Of a stretch of DNA of 64,000 nucleotides, positions 10,419-19,088 are shown one piece after another. The stretch lies in the NCBI GenBank assembly GCA_963700475.1, contig CAVOXR010000011.1, positions 124,001-188,000 on the forward strand, read 5' to 3'. The position numbers and the translations under genes are program-made. Under the pieces are notes generated by a model, which was not told where the DNA came from, ran no database searches, and saw nothing but the letters and a program-made list of their open reading frames with translations. The DNA is from Prado023 sp963700475 (GTDB taxonomy: Bacteria > Actinomycetota > Actinomycetes > S36-B12 > CAIYMF01). Numbering within the stretch: the first letter of the stretch is position 1; every line of letters begins with the position of its first letter.

Positions 10419-10452
10419 GCCGCAGCGGTCGCGCGGTGGGAGAATCCCGGGC

Positions 10453-11874
10453 GTGGCCCGCCTGAGCACCATCGATGCGTTCTGGATGAACGCCGAGAAG
10501 GAGGGCCCGCCGTTCGCGATCGGTGCCCTGCTGGTCATGGAGGGCCCGGCGCCCAGCCTGCACGAGCTGCGGACGCTGATCGCTGGCCGGACGGCCACGG
10601 CCGAGCGGATGCGGCAGCGGCTGGAGTCCGACACGCTCCGGCTTCGCCAGGCCGAGTGGGTGGCCGACGCCCCTGACTTCGGTCACCACGTGCGTGAGGT
10701 GGCCGTGGAGTCGCCCGGGGACCAGCCGGCCCTGGAACGGGCGGTTGCGGACATCATGCGGCAGGGCATGGCCCGTGACCGGCCGCTCTGGGACATGACG
10801 CTCCTCAGCGGACTGGCGGAGGGATCCTGGGCCGTCGTGTCCCGGCTGCACCACACGGTCGCCGACGGGCAGGGTGCCCTCATGCTCACCGGGCGGATCA
10901 TCGACGCGGACCCGGAAGGCAGGACATCGCTCACCGACGCCCTCGATGTGCTCATGGCCGGGCGGTCGAAGCCGGACCCGGACGATGCGCGGTCCGGTTC
11001 GACGGCGCTGATCGCTGAGGCGGCCAAGCGTGGGGGCGACCTGGTGGTCCGCGCGCTGCGCACAGCCAGCTCCGCATCGGCGACGACCCAGGCGGTGGGG
11101 TCAGCTGCCGGAGCCGTCTCCCGTTCGGCGGGAGCGATGGCCACCCAGCTCCCGGGACCGGCAGGAGCACTGGCCGGAGCGCCCGGTGAACGTCGCGCCT
11201 GGACGACCACCACCGTTGCGATGGCCGACGTGAAGCGCATCCGGACGTCCCTCGGCGGGACCGTCAACGACGTCGTCATGTGCCTCATGTCCGGCGGCTA
11301 TCGGTGCCTGCTCTCAGAGCTGGGGATCGACCCGGAGCCGCGGACCGTGCGGGTCCTCGTCCCCGTCTCCCTGCGCAGCCCGGGGGACCTGGCCTCCAAC
11401 AATCAGGTGAGCGGTCTCCTGGTCGTGCTGCCCCTCGCCGGCGATGCGGCCTCCCGGTACGCCGACCTGCGCGCCCACCTCGACGCCGTCAAGGACCTCG
11501 GAACCGTGGCCCTGGCCGGCCCCGTCTTCGAGTCGATCGACCGCACGGTCCCGGCATTCGTCCAGACCCTGGTCGTGCGGGCGTTCACCCGCCCCGTGGG
11601 CGCGGCGTTCAGCGAGACCCTGGTCACGAACGTGCCCGGGCCGCCGTTCCCGGTCTACGTCGCCGGCCGCCGGGTGCACTCGATCGCCCCGATCATCCCG
11701 GTGGGCGAGCCGTGGCGGCTGAACACCGGGATCTTCTCCTACCAGGGGCATCTTCACTTCGGGCTCACCGGTGGCGAGGGAATCGAGGATGCCGTGCACG
11801 TCGTGGCCAGGGGGGTGCACGAGGCGCTCGCCGAGCTCTTGGAGGCGGCAGCGTCGGCGGAGGCCGGGCAGTGA
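10453..11874 (+). CDS. WS/DGAT-family O-acyltransferase 2
   Basis: The second wax ester/diacylglycerol acyltransferase paralogue has 473 residues. The catalytic HHxxxDG is HHTVADG (about residue 133). The N-terminus has STIDAFWMNAEKEGPP where paralogue 1 has SAVDSAWLRM, and NVPGPPFPVYVAGR is conserved near the C-terminus. The middle part (about 180-250) is Ala-rich and variable. It starts with GTG and overlaps the following SRPBCC gene by four bases (GTGA, 11871-11874), so the two are translated together. The likely role is storage lipid synthesis; the substrate cannot be read from sequence. Confidence 0.87.
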   Translation: MARLSTIDAFWMNAEKEGPPFAIGALLVMEGPAPSLHELRTLIAGRTATAERMRQRLESDTLRLRQAEWVADAPDFGHHVREVAVESPGDQPALERAVADIMRQGMARDRPLWDMTLLSGLAEGSWAVVSRLHHTVADGQGALMLTGRIIDADPEGRTSLTDALDVLMAGRSKPDPDDARSGSTALIAEAAKRGGDLVVRALRTASSASATTQAVGSAAGAVSRSAGAMATQLPGPAGALAGAPGERRAWTTTTVAMADVKRIRTSLGGTVNDVVMCLMSGGYRCLLSELGIDPEPRTVRVLVPVSLRSPGDLASNNQVSGLLVVLPLAGDAASRYADLRAHLDAVKDLGTVALAGPVFESIDRTVPAFVQTLVVRAFTRPVGAAFSETLVTNVPGPPFPVYVAGRRVHSIAPIIPVGEPWRLNTGIFSYQGHLHFGLTGGEGIEDAVHVVARGVHEALAELLEAAASAEAGQ

Positions 11875-12536
11875 GCAGGTCAACCGTGCGCGACGTGGTC
11901 GTCGGCGGAGCACAGGTGCTCGGCACCACGATCGGAGCTCCGGTCCTGCGCCGCAGGTACAACTCGTGGGGCGCCACGGCCGCCGAGGTCGCGTCCCCGA
12001 TGCCCGGCGACGAGCTCGTGCCGACTCCACGGATGGGCTACACGCGAGCGATCACCATCGGCGCCCCGCCGGCGGTCGTCTGGTCGTGGCTGGTGCAGAT
12101 CGGTCAAGGACGTGGTGGCCTGTACAGCTTCGACGGGCTGGAGAACCTCGCGCGCTGCGACATCCACAGCACCGACCGGATCCAGCCGGATCTCCAATCG
12201 TTGGCCGAGGGGGACCTGATCCGCCTGGGAGCCCCCCAGGGGTACCCCTGCTTCAGGGTGTCGGCCGTGCAACCGGGCGAGTTCCTGGTGCTTGTGGCCG
12301 CAGACCCGATGCCGCCCCACGAGGTCGCCACCGCGGACTCGCCTGGTGGGGTGGCCACCTGGCAATGGCAGCTGAAGCCCGGCGACGAGGGGAGCAGCAC
12401 CCGGCTGCTTGCCCGGCAGCGCCTGACCTACCCGGACTCCATGAAGGTGATGTGGCACCTGGTCGAGCCGGTCAGCTTCGTGATGGAGCGCCAGATGCTG
12501 CGCGGCATCAAGCGGCGCGCTGAAGGCCCGAGCTGA
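11871..12536 (+). CDS. SRPBCC-family (START/polyketide-cyclase-like) protein
   Basis: This 221-residue protein has the SRPBCC fold signature TRAITIGAPPAVVWSWLVQIGQGRGGLYSFDGLENL at about residues 57-92, matching proteins with a hydrophobic ligand cavity. The C-terminal half has DEGSSTRLLARQRL and a final amphipathic segment ending in an arginine-rich tail. It is translationally coupled to acyltransferase 2 by GTGA. The coupling suggests that it binds or delivers a lipid or a related hydrophobic molecule for the acyltransferase. The binding role comes from the fold; the partnership is inferred from context. Confidence 0.7.
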   Translation: MSRSTVRDVVVGGAQVLGTTIGAPVLRRRYNSWGATAAEVASPMPGDELVPTPRMGYTRAITIGAPPAVVWSWLVQIGQGRGGLYSFDGLENLARCDIHSTDRIQPDLQSLAEGDLIRLGAPQGYPCFRVSAVQPGEFLVLVAADPMPPHEVATADSPGGVATWQWQLKPGDEGSSTRLLARQRLTYPDSMKVMWHLVEPVSFVMERQMLRGIKRRAEGPS

Positions 12537-12571
12537 TCGGCCGACCCGACCCGCTCCAGGTCGACTCCGGA

Positions 12572-13714
12572 TCAGAACCGGTGGTGGGGGTGCTCTCCGG
12601 AGCGTCCCTGGAAGGACAGGATCTTGGGGTTGGCCACCACCCCGTCACGTATCTCGATCGCCCTGCTGATGGTGGCGTCGGCGTCCCACGCCGCGGGCCC
12701 GTCCATCACCGTGCGCACGAACGGGATCAGTGCCTCGCTGATGCCCCAGGTCGCGCTGTTCCACAGGTAGCTGGGGCTGTGGTCCACGCCGTAGTACGCC
12801 ACGCCGTCGCCGAAGGTGAGCATCGGCTCCTCGAACGAGGTGGGCCGGGCGAAGTCGAACCCCATCCCCAGGTCGCAGGAGACGTCGACGAGCAGGCTGC
12901 CCGGGCGGAATGCGTCCAGCTCGTTCTCGGAGACGAACATCAGCGGGGCGTCGGTGTCCTGCAGGACGCAGTTGACGACGATGTCGTGCTGGGCCAGGAA
13001 GGCGGCCGCCGGCATGGGGCCCCGGGGTGTGAGCACCACGGTCCGGGAGGGGTCCTGCTCGGTGCGGTCCAGGTGCTCGATCACGACGGACGGGATCGGG
13101 GAGGCCACCGCGGTCACGCTGCGCATCGTGAGCACCGTGACGTCGTGCACACCGAGGGCATGCAGGCCGGTGATCGCCCCGCGGGCGGTGTTCCCGAACC
13201 CGAGGACCACCGCCGTCAACGGGCGGCCGTAGTGACCGGTGGAGCCGACCAGGGTCATCGCGTGGAGCACCGAGCAGTAGCCGGCCATCTCGTTGTTCAT
13301 GTGGAAGACGTGGACCATGAAGTCCCCCGAGGGGGTCCAGTGGTTCATCGCCTCCCATGCGATCAGGGTCAGGCGCTTGTCGATGGCGATCTGGGTGAGG
13401 TCGGGGTCCTGGACCGCATGCGGCCACCCCCAGAGCACCTGTCCGTCGTGGAGCTCCCGGAGGTCGTGCAGGGTCGGCTTCGGGAGCAGCACGACATCGG
13501 TGGCGGCGATGACCTCGTCGCGGGACCCCATCCCGGCGACCAGCGTCGCGAGGTGCTCGTCGGAGACGCCGAACTGCTGGCCGTAGCCGCGCTCGAGGAC
13601 CATGCGCTCGCGCAGATCCTCATCGATCCGCTCGAGGTGGTCCGGGTGGATGGGCAGGCGGAGCTCGTTCTCCTTGCTGGACGTCGAGAGCACCCCGAGC
13701 CTGAGCTGAGCCAT
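12572..13714 (-). CDS. N5-(carboxyethyl)ornithine synthase / alanine-dehydrogenase-like NAD(P) enzyme
   Basis: The 380 residues follow the alanine dehydrogenase/transhydrogenase fold. The N-terminal substrate domain contains ENELRLPIHPDHL (15-27) and VVLLPKPTLHDLRELHDGQVLWGWPHAVQ (about 75-105). A glycine-rich Rossmann motif VVLGFGNTARGA follows near 170. The HPDH and WGWPHAVQ stretches are typical of the CEOS branch rather than of plain Ald. Reductive condensation of a keto acid with an amino acid is therefore more likely than alanine deamination, but this is inference. The ATG is preceded by a GAGGGAGA ribosome site. It converges with the SRPBCC gene. Confidence 0.75.
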   Translation of the reverse strand: MAQLRLGVLSTSSKENELRLPIHPDHLERIDEDLRERMVLERGYGQQFGVSDEHLATLVAGMGSRDEVIAATDVVLLPKPTLHDLRELHDGQVLWGWPHAVQDPDLTQIAIDKRLTLIAWEAMNHWTPSGDFMVHVFHMNNEMAGYCSVLHAMTLVGSTGHYGRPLTAVVLGFGNTARGAITGLHALGVHDVTVLTMRSVTAVASPIPSVVIEHLDRTEQDPSRTVVLTPRGPMPAAAFLAQHDIVVNCVLQDTDAPLMFVSENELDAFRPGSLLVDVSCDLGMGFDFARPTSFEEPMLTFGDGVAYYGVDHSPSYLWNSATWGISEALIPFVRTVMDGPAAWDADATISRAIEIRDGVVANPKILSFQGRSGEHPHHRF

Positions 13715-13876
13715 GGTCGTCTCCCTCGCCGCCGCCGCCGGCGTCCCGCGTGCCGGTGTCCCGCTATCCGGACGATGCCACTCTCGCATGCCGGAGGCCA
13801 CACAGGCCCACCCCCGAGGTTCCAGTGGCTGTCCCCACCGCATGGCTGACCCAGCGTGGGGGTTGACCAGCGGCCC

Positions 13877-14758
13877 TCACCCGGTCGTGGGCTCCTTGCT
13901 GACGGATGCCTGGGCAACCTCGTCGATCTCCTCCTCCGGGAGTTCCCCGAGCCGGGACAGGGCCACCGCCCCGCCGATGGCGACAAGCAGGCCGATGCCG
14001 GCCACCACCTCGTAGCCGGGCCTGATCCGGTCGCCGAGGAAGGCCAGGCCGATGGCGGAGGGGATCACAGTCTCGGCGACCACCATGGCTGCCGTCGCCT
14101 GGGTGACTCCGCCGCGCTGAAGGGCAGTCGCGAGGGCCAGCAGGGACACTGCGCCAGCGACAACGATGCCGTAGGCCGAGGGGTCGGTGAGCAGGCCGGT
14201 CACGGTGATCGGGCTCTCGAGGGTGCGGGTCGCGATGCCGACCAGGCCGAATCCGAGGCCAGCCAGCGCACCGAGGACGGTGACACCCCAGCGGCCACCG
14301 ATCTTCGCCCCAAGGAAGGTCAACAGCAGGAGCAGGATCCCAGCTCCGAGGGGGAGCCACTTCTGCCAGGTCTCCAGTGCGACCTCCTCGTCGGCACCTG
14401 CCGACAGCCCGAGCGCCACGAGGCCGACCACGACGGCAGCGACCCCCGCCCACTCCCCGCGGGACAGTGGGATCTTCAGCCAGAAGGCCGCCGCCACCGC
14501 CGTGACGGCCAGTGCGCCCGCGGTGAAGGCCTCGACGACGAACAGGGGCAGGGTCTGCAGGGCGACCACGGTCAGCAGGAATCCGGCCCCGTCGAGAGCG
14601 AGGCCGATGAGGTAGGGCACCGATCGGAGCAGTCGGACCAACAGCCCGGGGTCCAGGCCGTCGCTGCTCGCGGTGCTCTTCGCGCCCACGGACTGCAGGA
14701 CAGTGGCCAGCCCATAGCTGACGGCGATGCCGGCTGCTGCCAGCAGGGCGAGGTTCAT
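13877..14758 (-). CDS. DMT-superfamily transporter
   Basis: This membrane protein of 293 residues has about nine to ten hydrophobic segments and two related halves, the layout of drug/metabolite transporter permeases. Around residue 25 it has TVLQSVGAKSTASSDGLDPGLLVRLL, seen in the NIPA/DMT-like group of actinobacteria. The C-terminal tail (about 270-293) is acidic. The substrate is unknown. The start is supported by TACCCT at 14765-14770 on the minus strand, 6 bases upstream of ATG, a leaderless arrangement. It diverges from the DUF389 gene, whose own -10 box lies about 50 bases away. Confidence 0.7.
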   Translation of the reverse strand: MNLALLAAAGIAVSYGLATVLQSVGAKSTASSDGLDPGLLVRLLRSVPYLIGLALDGAGFLLTVVALQTLPLFVVEAFTAGALAVTAVAAAFWLKIPLSRGEWAGVAAVVVGLVALGLSAGADEEVALETWQKWLPLGAGILLLLLTFLGAKIGGRWGVTVLGALAGLGFGLVGIATRTLESPITVTGLLTDPSAYGIVVAGAVSLLALATALQRGGVTQATAAMVVAETVIPSAIGLAFLGDRIRPGYEVVAGIGLLVAIGGAVALSRLGELPEEEIDEVAQASVSKEPTTG

Positions 14759-14764
14759 CCGGCG

Positions 14765-14770
14765 AGGGTA
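14765..14770 (-). promoter_or_regulatory. -10 box of leaderless DMT gene
   Basis: TACCCT lies exactly 6 bases upstream of the ATG at 14758 on the minus strand, the spacing expected for a leaderless message. Confidence 0.5.
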
Positions 14771-14820
14771 CCCATCGGCGTGGATCGCCGCAGATGCGCG
14801 CGCCGAGGCGGGGAGGCCTC

Positions 14821-14826
14821 TAGCCT
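14821..14826 (+). promoter_or_regulatory. -10 box of leaderless DUF389 gene
   Basis: TAGCCT is followed by 6 bases and then ATG at 14833. It decides the choice of ATG over the GTG at 14827. Confidence 0.5.
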
Positions 14827-14832
14827 GTGGCG

Positions 14833-15831
14833 ATGATGGACCTGGGCAGGAATGTGACCGTGGCCGACGTCGATCGGATGGAGTCCAAGCTCTTCATCAC
14901 GGCGGGGGATGACCGCAGCCGCAAGTGGTCAGCCTTCTGGGTGCTCCTGGTGCTGGCCGCGATCATTGCCTCAGCCGGCGTCGTTGCCGACTCCACCGCC
15001 ACGGTCATCGGCGCCATGATCGTCGCCCCACTCATGACTCCGATCCTCGGCACTGCGCTCGCGCTGGTGCTGGCCGATCGCCGGCACCTCCTGCACAACG
15101 TGGGCCTGGTGCTCGCGGGCGCCGTGGTGGTCGTGGTGATCGGTTACCTGGTCGGGGCATCCCATGCGGTCGACGTCGTCGCCGCCACGAACTCGCAGGT
15201 CGCCGGTCGGGTGAGCCCGAAGCTGATCGACCTGACTGCGGCCCTGGCAACCGGTGTCGTGGGCGCCTTCGCGCTGGTCCGGTCCGACGTCTCCGACACC
15301 CTCCCCGGCGTCGCCATCGCCATCTCCTTGGTCCCGCCGCTGGCCGTGGTCGGGCTGACCCTTGAGTCCGGTGAGCCCATCGAGGCCGCCGGCGCCCTGC
15401 TGCTCTTCGCAACCAACGTGGCCGCGATCATCGCGACCGGCACCTTCGTCCTGCTGGCCTTCCGTGTGCGCCATGCGGTCGCGGTCTCGGGCCGACCGAT
15501 CGCGGCAGTGTCGAAGGGCACGATCGCCGTGGTCGTCGCCGCGGTCATCCTGATCGCCGTTCCGCTGGGCTGGGGCACCCTGACGGCGGCCGTCGAGCAG
15601 CAGATCGTGCATCGGGCCCAACCGGTTGCCGAGCAGTGGGCTGAGCAGGAGGGCTGGATCATCGCGAAGGTGGCATACCAGCAGGGAGCGTTGGTGATCC
15701 AGGCGCTCGGGTCGCCCCCCGAGGCAGATGCCGACGCTCTGCGCGCCGACCTCGACGCGGCCGGGCTGGCTTCCGTGGACACGAAGGTCACCCTGGTCAT
15801 CGGCGGGACGAAGGAGTTCCCGGGCACGTGA
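14833..15831 (+). CDS. DUF389 membrane protein
   Basis: This 332-residue protein has about six membrane segments and the DUF389 hallmark VIGAMIVAPLMTPILGTALAL (about residues 58-78). Further conserved parts are LVPPLAVVGLTL and LLLFATNVAAI. The C-terminal 80 residues are soluble with a beta-alpha pattern. The function of the family is unknown. I chose ATG 14833 because TAGCCT lies 6 bases upstream; a GTG at 14827 and an ATG at 14836 are alternatives. The gene is divergent from the DMT transporter and convergent with the GAP-family gene. Confidence 0.78.
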   Translation: MMDLGRNVTVADVDRMESKLFITAGDDRSRKWSAFWVLLVLAAIIASAGVVADSTATVIGAMIVAPLMTPILGTALALVLADRRHLLHNVGLVLAGAVVVVVIGYLVGASHAVDVVAATNSQVAGRVSPKLIDLTAALATGVVGAFALVRSDVSDTLPGVAIAISLVPPLAVVGLTLESGEPIEAAGALLLFATNVAAIIATGTFVLLAFRVRHAVAVSGRPIAAVSKGTIAVVVAAVILIAVPLGWGTLTAAVEQQIVHRAQPVAEQWAEQEGWIIAKVAYQQGALVIQALGSPPEADADALRADLDAAGLASVDTKVTLVIGGTKEFPGT

Positions 15832-15856
15832 CCTCCGGGGCCGGCAGACCCGGGTC

Positions 15857-16513
15857 CTACCCGGCCGAGGCCAGGGCCCAGAGGCCCTTGCCGACGAGGA
15901 TCACCGCGATCATTGCACCCATCCCGTACATGACCGGCCGGTTGTTCGCCAGGATCCAGGTCCGCCAACCGGCGTACACCTCGGGTGCCCGATCGCGCTT
16001 GGCCACGAGGACAGCCAGCGGGGCAGCTACGCCCAGCGAGGCCACGAGGACGAACACGACTGCCGTGGCGACCAACGCTGCCCCGGTCAGGCCGATCTGG
16101 ACCATCTCGGTCGCACCGGCGACGACGAGGAAGTAGTTCGGGAGGAAGGCGCCCAGGACAAGCGCGAGGGCCCAGGGCATGGTGTCCAGGCGACCCATCC
16201 ACGATGGTGTCGGCGCTTGTGTCCCCGACGTCTTGCGCCATCGGAACCACAGGTAGGCGCCGAACCCCAGACCCAGGGCGATCTCCACAGCAGCTGTGGT
16301 CGTGGACGTCGACGTGGTCGGTGTGTCCGGAGCCATCGCGAGGGCGATCGCCATCACCACGGACAGGGCGAGCATCCAGCCGGCCACGTAGGCGCATTCC
16401 TTGACCACCCCGCGCTTGGTGGCGACGAGGATGACTCCGGCCAGCACCGAGTACGGCTGTGCGGCGAGGGTGAGGGCGATGAGCAGCAGTGTGGCGGCTG
16501 AGGCAGCGTCCAT
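15857..16513 (-). CDS. GAP-family membrane protein (Sap/sulfolipid-1-addressing-like)
   Basis: The 218 residues form six hydrophobic segments, with PYSVLAGVILVATKRGVVKE near the N-terminus and PNYFLVVAGATEMVQIGL in the middle. This is the pattern of the GAP family that includes mycobacterial Sap and GPL-addressing proteins, thought to move envelope lipids across the inner membrane. A low-complexity TPTTSTSTTTAA stretch near residue 65 forms a loop. ATG is 6 bases after TAGGGT (16520-16525, minus strand), a leaderless layout. It diverges from the sulfatase gene. The lipid cargo is unknown. Confidence 0.7.
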   Translation of the reverse strand: MDAASAATLLLIALTLAAQPYSVLAGVILVATKRGVVKECAYVAGWMLALSVVMAIALAMAPDTPTTSTSTTTAAVEIALGLGFGAYLWFRWRKTSGTQAPTPSWMGRLDTMPWALALVLGAFLPNYFLVVAGATEMVQIGLTGAALVATAVVFVLVASLGVAAPLAVLVAKRDRAPEVYAGWRTWILANNRPVMYGMGAMIAVILVGKGLWALASAG

Positions 16514-16519
16514 GGCGGG

Positions 16520-16525
16520 ACCCTA
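16520..16525 (-). promoter_or_regulatory. -10 box of leaderless GAP gene
   Basis: TAGGGT on the minus strand is separated by 6 bases from the ATG at 16513. Confidence 0.5.
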
Positions 16526-16641
16526 GCGCCCAGATCGGTCCCCGCCCGATGGCGTGGGTGTGGCGTCGGCGAGCATGATGAACGCGGGACATGCGCCACG
16601 CGCCCCGAGCGTCGGGCTCGGCCGGTCCCAGGAGGCGGACG

Positions 16642-18034
16642 ATGGGTGTCACCCCGAGCGAGGCTCCTGCGCCGCGGCCGAACATCGTGCTTGTCAACTG
16701 CGACGACCTCGGGTACGGGGACCTGGGGTGCTACGGATCGCGGGTCAACCGGACACCGGCGATCGACTCGCTGGCCGCACAGGGAGTGCGACTCACCGAC
16801 TTCTACGTGGCAAGCCCCGTCTGCAGCCCTTCGAGGGGTGCGCTGCTCACCGGCTGCTACCCGCCCCGGATCGGGTTCGACCGCTTCGAGGGACAGGACG
16901 TGCTGTTCCCGGGCATGGGCCTCGGTTTGAACCCGCAGGAGCACACCATCGCGTCCCTCCTTCGAGACGCCGGGTACGCGACGATGATGGTCGGGAAGTG
17001 GCACTGCGGGGACCAACCGGGGTTCCTGCCCACCGATCACGGATTCGACCACTACTTCGGCCTGCCGTACTCGAACGACATGGGTCGCCAGGTCGGGCAC
17101 GAGGACCGGCCGCCGCTTCCCCTCATGCTCGACGACTCCGTGGTCCAGCAGCAGCCGGACCAGTCCTGCCTGACCGAGCGCTACACCGAGCACTGCGTCC
17201 GGTTCATCCGGGAGCACCGGGCTGAGCCGTTCTTCCTGTACTTGGGGCACATGTACGTCCACCTGCCCATCTACCCGCCGCACCGGTTCCTGCGCGAATC
17301 CGTGAACGGCCGGTACGGGGCTGCTGTCGAGTGCGTCGACTGGAGCATGGCGACGATCCTGCATGAGCTGGGTGCGCTCGGCCTCGCGGACAACACGCTC
17401 GTCATCTTCACCAGTGACAACGGTTCCCGGGCGAACGGCGAGGGAGGGAGCAACGCGCCGCTACGAGGGACGAAGGGCACCACATGGGAGGGCGGGCAAC
17501 GCGTTCCCTGCGTCATGCGGTGGCCCGACGGCATACCGGCAGGCCAGGTGCGTGACGAGATCGTGACCTCGATGGACCTGCTGCCGACGCTGCTCCGGTT
17601 GGCGGGGGCGGAGCCGCCGGATGACCGAACGATCGACGGGCTGGATGTCTCGGCCCTGCTGGCCGGGGGGCACCCGGACGAAGCGCTCACGGGGCGCGCC
17701 TTCTGCTACTACCACCGGGAGGCGGTCGAGGCAGTCCGGGTCGGGCGCTGGAAGCTGCACGTACGCAAGGACGAGCTCCCGTGCCGGCTCCTCTTCGACC
17801 TGGTGTCGGACCCGGGGGAGCTCCTCGACGTCGCCTCGGCTCATCCCGAGGTGGTGACCCGTCTCGAGGAGGTGGTCGAGTCCTTCCGGGCGGACCTGGG
17901 GGACTCCAGCCGGGGGATCGCAGGGCAGTGGCCGGCGGCCGGTCGGCCGAGTTCCTGACCCGAGGCCGCTGACCTCGTTCGACCCCACGCACCCCTACAT
18001 CGAGGCGCTGTACGACATGCACGAGACCGGCTGA
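16642..18034 (+). CDS. Sulfatase (formylglycine-dependent), C-terminal frameshift
   Basis: This type I sulfatase hydrolyses sulfate esters. The N-terminal metal site is VNCDDLGYGDLGCYG (about residues 15-29). The CxPxR sulfatase signature is CSPSRGALLTG (about 64-74), where the Cys is matured to formylglycine. The FTSDNG motif near 255 supplies further metal ligands. No signal peptide is visible, so the enzyme is probably cytoplasmic. ATG sits 6 bases after GGAGG (16631-16635). The apparent stop at 17956-17958 is premature. Removing one base in GGCGG near 17933 restores the family C-terminus (PVGRVPDPRPLTSFDPTHPY...) with TGA at 18032-18034, about 463 residues. Confidence 0.85.
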
Positions 18035-18157
18035 CCGGGGTAGTCGCCGGCATCCGGAGGTCGACGAGAGTGGACCCGGAGTTCGCGCTAGAGTCTGATT
18101 GGTTGGACTTGCCGTCAGGGAGGGCCCCGGGCGGTATCGACACGAGAGGGTCACGCT

Positions 18158-18626
18158 GTGACTGAAGTTCAGGAACTGAATCCCCAAGGCATCGAGGTAG
18201 GGCCCGTCGACTACGTCGTCATCGAGTTCGCCGAGGCCAAGTTCACCGGGGAGGGCCTGCCCATCCTGTCTGGACCTCGTGGCCAAGGGCACGATCCGCG
18301 TCATCGACGCGGTCGTCATCAAGGCCAATGACGACGGCACCTGGGTGACCCTGTCGGTGGAGGACCTGGATGCCGAGGGCGGTGCGTGGGAGCTCATCAG
18401 CGGATGGGGTTCGGACGTGTTGTCCCAGGACGACTTCGACACCGTCGGAGCGATCGTGAAGCCGGGCGCTGCCGCGGCCATCATCATGTACGAGAACACC
18501 TGGGCAGCGCCGTTCGCCGCCGCCATGCTCCGGGCCGGTGGCCAGGTCGTCGCCTTCGACCGCATCCCCGTCACTGACGTCATTGCCGCCATCGAGGCCG
18601 CTTCCGCCACCGAGATCGAGAGCTGA
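18158..18626 (+). CDS. DUF6325-family protein, frameshifted
   Basis: This small soluble protein is of the DUF6325 type. It begins with GTG and carries GPVDYVVIEFAEAKFTGEG at about residues 14-32, then after the break LVAKGTIRVIDAVVIKAND and IIMYENTWAAPFAAAMLRAGG. The frame breaks near 18271, where CTGTCTGG holds one base too many; correcting it gives LPILLDLVAKGTI and about 155 residues. The family often lies next to SHOCT-domain genes, as here, where the next gene starts 12 bases on. The function is unknown. Confidence 0.72.
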
Positions 18627-18638
18627 GAGGTACCAGAC

Positions 18639-18965
18639 ATGCCAGGACTCATCCGCGGGGTTGCCCGCACCGCCGCCGTCGTGGGCACCGCCGGTGCGGT
18701 GAACCACCACCAGCAGAAGAAGTGGGCCGCGAAGGACCAGCAGGCCGCCGAAGCTGCCGCCTACCAGCAGCAGCAGTACGCCCCGCCGCCCCAGCAGTAC
18801 GCCGAGCCGCAGTACGCGCCGGCGCCGCAGTACGCACCCCCGCCGCCCGCGGCCGAGGTGGATCCGACGGTGGAGAAGCTCAACCAGCTCGCCGATCTCC
18901 ACTCCCAGGGGATCCTCAGCGATGAGGAGTTCGCTGCGGCCAAGGCCAAGGCGCTGGGAATCTAG
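18639..18965 (+). CDS. SHOCT-domain protein with Gln/Pro-rich linker
   Basis: The 108-residue protein begins with PGLIRGVARTAAVVGTAGAV, weakly hydrophobic. A linker of repeated QYAPPPQQYAEPQYA-type units (about residues 45-68) follows, then a C-terminal SHOCT domain with KLNQLADLHSQGILSDEEF and AKAKALGI. SHOCT is a short helical oligomerisation motif. It is read with the DUF6325 gene and followed by a strong hairpin terminator at 18983-19014. A membrane-associated scaffold role is only a guess. Confidence 0.8.
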   Translation: MPGLIRGVARTAAVVGTAGAVNHHQQKKWAAKDQQAAEAAAYQQQQYAPPPQQYAEPQYAPAPQYAPPPPAAEVDPTVEKLNQLADLHSQGILSDEEFAAAKAKALGI

Positions 18966-18982
18966 GAACACGCAAACTCCAG

Positions 18983-19014
18983 ACGGGTGGCGCTCCTCTG
19001 GGAGTGCCACCCGT
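18983..19014 (+). terminator. Hairpin terminator after DUF6325-SHOCT
   Basis: The 14-base arms 18983-18996 and 19001-19014 pair with one G-T mismatch around a TCTG loop. The right arm is followed by TGTTCGTTCG, moderately T-rich. It lies 18 bases after the SHOCT stop. Confidence 0.7.
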
Positions 19015-19088
19015 TGTTCGTTCGCTGTAGCGTCGGGGGCACTGAACCTTGCTGGCTGAGGCTGGCGCCTTCAACGATAGGGAAGCTC

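Noticed and set aside
18638..18850. Repeated CAG/CCG-rich stretch as an independent tandem repeat
   Set aside because: It encodes the QYAPPP linker of the SHOCT protein and needs no other explanation.
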